A stretch of 64,000 nt of DNA from an uncultured Clostridia bacterium (lineage in GTDB: Bacteria > Bacillota > Clostridia > Saccharofermentanales > Saccharofermentanaceae): positions 47,537-111,536 of the forward strand of contig CAMHSJ010000004.1 of the NCBI GenBank assembly GCA_946187935.1, given 5' to 3'. The position numbers and the translations under genes were made by a program. Shown here in pieces: positions 59,232-64,000 of the stretch; positions within the stretch are counted from its first letter, which is position 1; the number at the start of each line of letters is the position of its first letter. A model generated the notes under the pieces. The model saw nothing but the letters and a program-made list of their open reading frames with translations, was not told the origin of the DNA and made no database searches.

Positions 59232-61031
59232 ATGTATCCTGTCTCAAATGCTTATCTTAATGAGATTGCGAAGAACAATCCGACAACCAGAATTACGGGT
59301 ACATTGACTCTTAAGAGTGGTTCTACAGTTACGATAAATAATTCGACCATAGCAAAAGCTCCGTCAATTATGAATCAGTGTGTTAATAATACGGAGCTGA
59401 AGCTTGGTCAGGCATACCAGGCACAGTGCAATATAAGCATATACTCAAATATCAACAGATATCTTGTATATGATGCGATCCTGGCTTTGTCATTTGGTCT
59501 TAAGATCGGAAATAGTTGGGAAGATGTTCCGATAGGTGAATTTAGAGTTACAGAATGCCTCAGGACATCTAACGATATTCTCCAGCTTACGGCGCTTGAT
59601 GCTATGGACCAGCTTGACGATAAGTACTCCGGGACAGTCATTATAGGAGCTCCTTTTGATATCCTGAGCCTCATCGCAATGAATCACGGCCTGGAACTGG
59701 GACAGACTCAATCGGAAATTGAAGCACTGCCTAACGGTACCGTGGTCTTCGGTACACCGGAAAAATACAGATCGAAGACCTGGCGTGATGTCGTTGGAGA
59801 TCTCGCTGCATGTCTTGCAGGTAACGCGATCATCGATCGTGAGGGAAGACTGTTTATACAGTCATTCGCCACAAGTGTTACGCGTACTTTGACATCTACT
59901 GTAAGATCCAAGGAAAGAATATCCGATTATCTGGTCTCATATTCATCTGCCAGCTGCACCAAGAATGGTTCGTTGGTATCAGTCGGAACGGATACAGGCC
60001 AAGATATATCTCTTGATGATAATGATTTCCTTCAGTACGGACTGCCGGAAGTAACACAGTCTATATTGACAAACATCCTCAATGCGATCGGGCCTTTAGA
60101 ATACACGCCTTCTGATATCAGTTGGTATGGTGATCCGTCTTTGAGTCTTGGAGACCTGATCGAGGCGACCGGGGGCGCTGCGGCTACTTCGACGTTGATA
60201 CCCATCCAGAAGTTCAAATGGACTTGGAGAGGCGCGCATCAGATCGTTGCAGTCGGAAAGAATCCTAATCTTGGAAACGCGGAGAGCCTTACTGACAGGA
60301 AGATCTCCGAGGCATTATCACAGATCGATAGCAAATCTGTTCAATACTATTCCTTCATTAATGCGAGGGCGTTTGAGGGCATAGATGCGGAAAGAACGAT
60401 AGCGGAGTTCCGATTCGCTACGCAGGAGACCACGACAGTAACTCTTTGGCATGAGATCAAGCTCGACTGTACTCTTGACGATGAAGATGTACCTGCTGTG
60501 GTCACAATCCACTACTACTTGAACGGCGTAGAGGAGAACTATCAGCCTGTCATGACGATTGGCGAAGATGGCTTGCATACCTACAGCTTCAATTACTTCC
60601 TCGCAGGAATAAGCGGAGGGCAAGTAAACGATTGGAAGGTAGCGATAGAGTGCGAGGGCGGTTCTATTGATATAGATACAGGAGATATTCACATCTTGCT
60701 TGCAGGTCAAGGACTCGTCAGCAATGAATCATTCCTCGGCTACATCGATGCAAGCGATGACATCGAGGCTCTTACGATCGCAGGACTTGACGCAAGTGCG
60801 TTTAGCGAAAGTGTTTCAGCTTCGCTTATCGCCAATACTGCTAATACTCCGAGTGATAGTGTAAGTTCTTACGATATACCTTGCCTTGATACAGATATCG
60901 CAGAAGGTACAGTTGCGGTTATCTTCGTGTATAACGAGGATATGATTACCTATTGTGGTGAAGGTCTGTATTGCGGCTCGGATATTGATACTTGCGGAAT
61001 GAACCTTTTAAGCGATGAAGGAGGCACATAA
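59232..61031 (+). CDS. Tail hub / tail-associated protein
   Basis: A 599-residue protein. The N-terminal half (RITGTLTLKSGSTVTI, GEFRVTECLRTSNDILQLTALDAMDQLD) and the KYRSKTWRDVVGDLAACL region fit tail hub/Tal-like baseplate proteins. The C-terminal half is beta-rich and may be a carbohydrate-binding or adaptor segment. No peptidoglycan hydrolase motif is evident. GGAGG lies 7 bases before the ATG, and its stop overlaps the next start. Confidence 0.7.
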   Translation: MYPVSNAYLNEIAKNNPTTRITGTLTLKSGSTVTINNSTIAKAPSIMNQCVNNTELKLGQAYQAQCNISIYSNINRYLVYDAILALSFGLKIGNSWEDVPIGEFRVTECLRTSNDILQLTALDAMDQLDDKYSGTVIIGAPFDILSLIAMNHGLELGQTQSEIEALPNGTVVFGTPEKYRSKTWRDVVGDLAACLAGNAIIDREGRLFIQSFATSVTRTLTSTVRSKERISDYLVSYSSASCTKNGSLVSVGTDTGQDISLDDNDFLQYGLPEVTQSILTNILNAIGPLEYTPSDISWYGDPSLSLGDLIEATGGAAATSTLIPIQKFKWTWRGAHQIVAVGKNPNLGNAESLTDRKISEALSQIDSKSVQYYSFINARAFEGIDAERTIAEFRFATQETTTVTLWHEIKLDCTLDDEDVPAVVTIHYYLNGVEENYQPVMTIGEDGLHTYSFNYFLAGISGGQVNDWKVAIECEGGSIDIDTGDIHILLAGQGLVSNESFLGYIDASDDIEALTIAGLDASAFSESVSASLIANTANTPSDSVSSYDIPCLDTDIAEGTVAVIFVYNEDMITYCGEGLYCGSDIDTCGMNLLSDEGGT

Positions 61032-61501
61032 TGGCTTTTAATCAAGCGACTTGGATAGATAGGGATAGTGAACACCCGAACAGGCGTACATTGCAGAATG
61101 TAAACGACCCTACCGATGTTAAGACCTATGATGTGAGCAGGGCAGAGGGTACAGTAACGACACAGGGTACGCCGATAGGTGCATCTACTTTGAACGACCT
61201 TGAGAACCGTATAGCAAGTGCCTTTACCGCTCTTAATCCTGCTTGGCAGACTATAACCCTTGAAGCAACAGATTGGGATAGTGCTACGCATACTATTACA
61301 GTATCAGTAACAGGCGTAACATTATCGAGTAATCAAGAGATAGTTGGCTTGCCTGCCACGAGTGCGGCTAACATATCGAATAATCAAGCATTGCTGGAGG
61401 CTAATATAATGGACTACGGGCAGGCGGTAGGACAGATTACTCTATACGCAGAGAATGTTCCCGATGTTGATTTACAGATAAGAGTACAAGTGAGGTCTTA
61501 A
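61031..61501 (+). CDS. Baseplate / tail tip protein
   Basis: A 156-residue protein. The N-terminal segment (WIDRDSEHPNRRTLQNV, then SRAEGTVTTQGTPIGASTLNDLENRIASAF) is a common start of small Firmicute phage tail-tip proteins. The C-terminal half is a beta-sandwich-like domain. AAGGAGG lies upstream and the start overlaps the hub stop (TAATGG). Confidence 0.6.
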   Translation: MAFNQATWIDRDSEHPNRRTLQNVNDPTDVKTYDVSRAEGTVTTQGTPIGASTLNDLENRIASAFTALNPAWQTITLEATDWDSATHTITVSVTGVTLSSNQEIVGLPATSAANISNNQALLEANIMDYGQAVGQITLYAENVPDVDLQIRVQVRS

Positions 61502-61502
61502 T

Positions 61503-62414
61503 ATGGCTAATATAATTAGACTTGGCGGTGGAGCAGGTGGTGTAACCCTTGATGAGTTTATAGATAATGTCATCAGTAATAATGCAAGATTGGCAAGTTA
61601 TTCCGCCTATGAGTCTGTTAGGTATAAGGTTGATGATAACAATTACTCTATATTCGCATTTTTAAAAGCGGGTTCAACATATAGAATTAGAGTGTCTTTT
61701 CAGCCTAATTATTGTACGAGGGGCAAACTCGGAATATTCCCAGAGTTTATATCTAACGGAGGAGTGAGATTAAACAAAGACAATACAGTAGCGATAAGCG
61801 GAAGGGCAAACTTTTATCCAATAGAACTGTCAGAGTATCAATATAGTTGGAGCAATATTGTTTGGGAAGATTATAGTTATGATGTAACCCAATTACCTTT
61901 TTATAGCAAAAAGACAAAATTCGTTGGTTTACAGCAAGCCAATACACACCCTGCAATATATAACTGTTTTGGAGATGGTAATTATCACCTGTTCTCTGAT
62001 TTTATAAACAACTCTAAAATCAAGGATTTTGTGGACTTTACTTTGTACTATCCAATATCTGATTTAAAGTGCGTTTTCTTGTGTCAAAGTATTGGTGATG
62101 GCTGGAGTAATACCTATTGGATTTCATTACCAAAAACATCACAGTATTATTATGATACAGACGCCGGGCAGTTTATCTTTGGTAATAGTAGTGGAAGTCA
62201 TACCAACGACTATAAACGATATGATACGAGTTCAGGTACAAGCAAATTAAACCTTAGTTTAACGACATCAGACAACGGTCTTTGGCATTGCACATTAACG
62301 ACACAGGAATTAGCGGCTAAAATTCCGTTTAATACAATGGACATAAAAGACCAAAATGGTAATGTTGTCCTACCTGCAAATTGTTCGCTTGCAGATTTAG
62401 GCATAGTAGCATAA
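61503..62414 (+). CDS. Tail protein, A+T-rich, probable host-recognition component
   Basis: A 303-residue protein rich in Tyr, Asn and Ser, starting ANIIRLGGGAGGVTLDEFIDN. The gene is visibly richer in A+T than its neighbours, with many TAT and AAT codons, as expected for a recently exchanged receptor-binding part. No domain is recognised. It begins one base after the previous stop. Confidence 0.55.
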   Translation: MANIIRLGGGAGGVTLDEFIDNVISNNARLASYSAYESVRYKVDDNNYSIFAFLKAGSTYRIRVSFQPNYCTRGKLGIFPEFISNGGVRLNKDNTVAISGRANFYPIELSEYQYSWSNIVWEDYSYDVTQLPFYSKKTKFVGLQQANTHPAIYNCFGDGNYHLFSDFINNSKIKDFVDFTLYYPISDLKCVFLCQSIGDGWSNTYWISLPKTSQYYYDTDAGQFIFGNSSGSHTNDYKRYDTSSGTSKLNLSLTTSDNGLWHCTLTTQELAAKIPFNTMDIKDQNGNVVLPANCSLADLGIVA

Positions 62415-62425
62415 GGAGGTACTAT

Positions 62426-63871
62426 ATGCAGATTTTAGAGAGTATGCAAAAAAGTAGCATAAAAAATGTTGATGCTCCACGCCTTGAAGGTCGTGTGAAG
62501 ATTAGGCTTCACAATCCGACCACAGGCAAGACAGAGATTATCGAGGGAAAGAACCTTGTTACAAATGCCGTAAAGGATATATTTGATAGTAACCTCGGAG
62601 GCATAATTGACTATGACAATTTGATGCCCTTATATCAGAAAATGTTTGGCGGTGTTCTCTGCTTTTCATCTGCATTAGACGATACAGATGCTACGGCTTA
62701 TGCTATCCCTTCTGCATCTGATAATGCTATCACGGCACACGCAGGGCAGGCCACATACGCAGATGCGGCAGACGATCTTACAAGAGGAAACCCGAACAGT
62801 ACAGGTCTTGTTCTTGCGAGCGGTTCAGTAACACAGGTTTGGGAGTGGGCATCTTCGCAGGGGAATGGCACTATATCTGCGGTGGCTCTTTGTCATAAGG
62901 ATATAGGCGATGCAGGGGCGACAGGCAGGACAAGTAACGCATTTCAGAGCCTCGACCCGTTCATCGATGTTGCATCAAAGAGCAGGATAACACCAACAGA
63001 GATAAATGGCTCTGTGATGTTTGCGGTCAAGAATAATATTACTTATTCGTTCAAGGTTACAGGGGCAGGAGTTCTTACCCTGTATAAAACGCCTGTTATC
63101 TGCTCTAAAACGAAGTTGCAGGGCAACGGTTTAATTCCTCTTACAGATTACGCAGAAGCCACGCCGATTAATTTGGGACATAACTTTAGCGGTGATAATG
63201 CTTGTATGTTCCATTACGATTTAGCGAATAACACCTTAAAGATATTTTCTGTTTATTCCACAGGGTACACAGTAACACCGACAGACCTTGTAATAGATAC
63301 GATAAACCTTGCAACAGGTACGGCAACGACTACGACACAGACTATAAACCTTACAGACTATTATTTGTGGTCGTTCAGAACATTCGTAACAGGTTCAGGA
63401 TATACAAATATCCGCTATCCATTACAGGCAATCGTTATTGGAAACTATCTGTATGTGCCTATATGTTCCGAAACATATAGACCAGACCCCGATGCTTATG
63501 TTCGCATAAACCTCACGAATTTTACCGATATTGATGATATTACGAATAACACAGGTGAGAGCAATTTGTTCTATGTTCTTACAGGTGCGATAGCGGTGAA
63601 TGGAAGCAAGGCTATAAGCACAAACGGGTATTTGATAGACGGAACGAACCTGTATAAGTTATCTGCACACGGAGGAAGGACTAACTATAACTATACTCGG
63701 TATTATGCAGGGCAGGGCAACATAGCCTTATATGACGGTTTGAACACAGACGCATTGAATAGGGCGATAGTGAGCAAATTGTATCTTGCTACGAAGTTCA
63801 ATTTGCCGAGCGCAGTTACAAAGACGGCGGCACAGAGTATGACGGTTACTTATACCCTAAGGGAAATATAG
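62426..63871 (+). CDS. Tail fibre / receptor-binding protein
   Basis: A 481-residue protein. The N-terminal part (LEGRVKIRLHNPTTGKTEIIEGKNLVTNAVKDIF) is a typical attachment segment of clostridial phage tail fibres. The long C-terminal beta-rich region has many Thr, Ser, Asn and Tyr. AAGGAGG lies 7 bases before the ATG at 62426, an exact fit; the frame is open 15 codons further upstream but overlaps the previous gene. Confidence 0.68.
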   Translation: MQILESMQKSSIKNVDAPRLEGRVKIRLHNPTTGKTEIIEGKNLVTNAVKDIFDSNLGGIIDYDNLMPLYQKMFGGVLCFSSALDDTDATAYAIPSASDNAITAHAGQATYADAADDLTRGNPNSTGLVLASGSVTQVWEWASSQGNGTISAVALCHKDIGDAGATGRTSNAFQSLDPFIDVASKSRITPTEINGSVMFAVKNNITYSFKVTGAGVLTLYKTPVICSKTKLQGNGLIPLTDYAEATPINLGHNFSGDNACMFHYDLANNTLKIFSVYSTGYTVTPTDLVIDTINLATGTATTTTQTINLTDYYLWSFRTFVTGSGYTNIRYPLQAIVIGNYLYVPICSETYRPDPDAYVRINLTNFTDIDDITNNTGESNLFYVLTGAIAVNGSKAISTNGYLIDGTNLYKLSAHGGRTNYNYTRYYAGQGNIALYDGLNTDALNRAIVSKLYLATKFNLPSAVTKTAAQSMTVTYTLREI

Positions 63872-63887
63872 TTTAGGGGGTGACAAA

Positions 63888-64000
63888 ATGAACGAGGTAA
63901 TTCTTGCCGCACTTACATCCGGTGCGGTTTTTTCATTTATACAGTTTCTGATTCAGTTTGCATTCAGCAGAAAAGATAAATCAAAACTACTTGGTGAAAA
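63888..64000 (+). CDS. Small membrane protein, cut by the window edge
   Basis: Starts MNEVILAALTSGAVFSFIQF after GGGGGTG. A short hydrophobic helix (residues 3-25) is followed by a charged region (SRKDKSK). It is in the place where holins or small membrane proteins usually begin the lysis part, but too little is visible to decide. The right end is missing. Confidence 0.5.
   Translation, partial: MNEVILAALTSGAVFSFIQFLIQFAFSRKDKSKLLGE

Noticed and set aside
1..64000. CRISPR arrays, insertion sequences and rRNA genes
   Set aside because: No regularly spaced identical repeats, no transposase and no rRNA-like sequence were seen in the window.

Overview
The window looks like the chromosome of a Gram-positive, Firmicutes/Clostridia-type anaerobe of moderate G+C. 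This rests on consistent AGGAGG-type ribosome binding sites, U-run terminators, ChW repeats in a secreted protein, sortase-like C-termini, and TypA, Der, MltG and U32-peptidase genes of clostridial type. The species cannot be named from the sequence. The window has two parts: ordinary host chromosome (1 to about 30,966) and the left part of a temperate siphophage prophage (about 30,967 to the right edge).

Host part. A HAD phosphatase (26-736) is followed by a small acidic protein and a lipoprotein. Next comes an exporter module of FtsX-type permease, ABC ATPase, response regulator and histidine kinase (2376-7407). A housekeeping run follows: Pr6Pr-like membrane protein, RluA-type pseudouridine synthase, murI, DUF1934, rpmF, der, typA, mltG and a U32 peptidase. 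The stretch 16,472-18,304 holds a 5'-truncated surface-protein remnant, a prepilin-like protein and a scrap of a second sortase-type C-terminus. A leftward operon (prepilin peptidase, membrane protein, AI-2E-family permease) diverges from glgP. Further right are a second small prepilin, a secreted ChW-repeat protein, a zinc-ribbon membrane protein, a pair of proteins sharing an N-terminal MGIDWE module, and a DUF4337-like membrane protein.

Prophage part. The left junction is a tRNA 3' end (T-arm, acceptor strand and CCA only) on the minus strand, so the intact tRNA should lie beyond the right end of the prophage. The leftward lysogeny arm carries an S24/CI-type repressor, an NYN-domain protein and a tyrosine integrase, plus a candidate plus-strand small RNA. 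The repressor and Cro-like genes diverge around a 17-bp palindromic operator present four times. The rightward early operon encodes an SMC-like ATPase, a Sak4-like ATPase, a DUF669 protein, a DEAD/DEAH helicase, a primase-helicase, a ParB-like protein, a RusA resolvase and a DUF1492 late regulator. The late operon runs from terminase through portal, MuF-type minor head protein, scaffold, capsid, connectors, tail tube, chaperones, tape measure and hub to tail-tip proteins. It is cut by the window edge before any lysis gene.

The most interesting points are all in the prophage. The MuF minor head protein carries a C-terminal HEFQH zincin-like domain, followed by an overlapping small gene and a terminator, which is the layout of a phage-borne polymorphic toxin and its immunity protein. 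The major capsid gene ends in a canonical A-AAC-CCC slippery heptamer next to its stop codon and a hairpin, predicting a -1 frameshifted capsid. The tail chaperone pair needs a +1 shift, with a UUU-C site in the right place. Two long inverted repeats between the primase-helicase and parB-like genes may be an origin or partition site.
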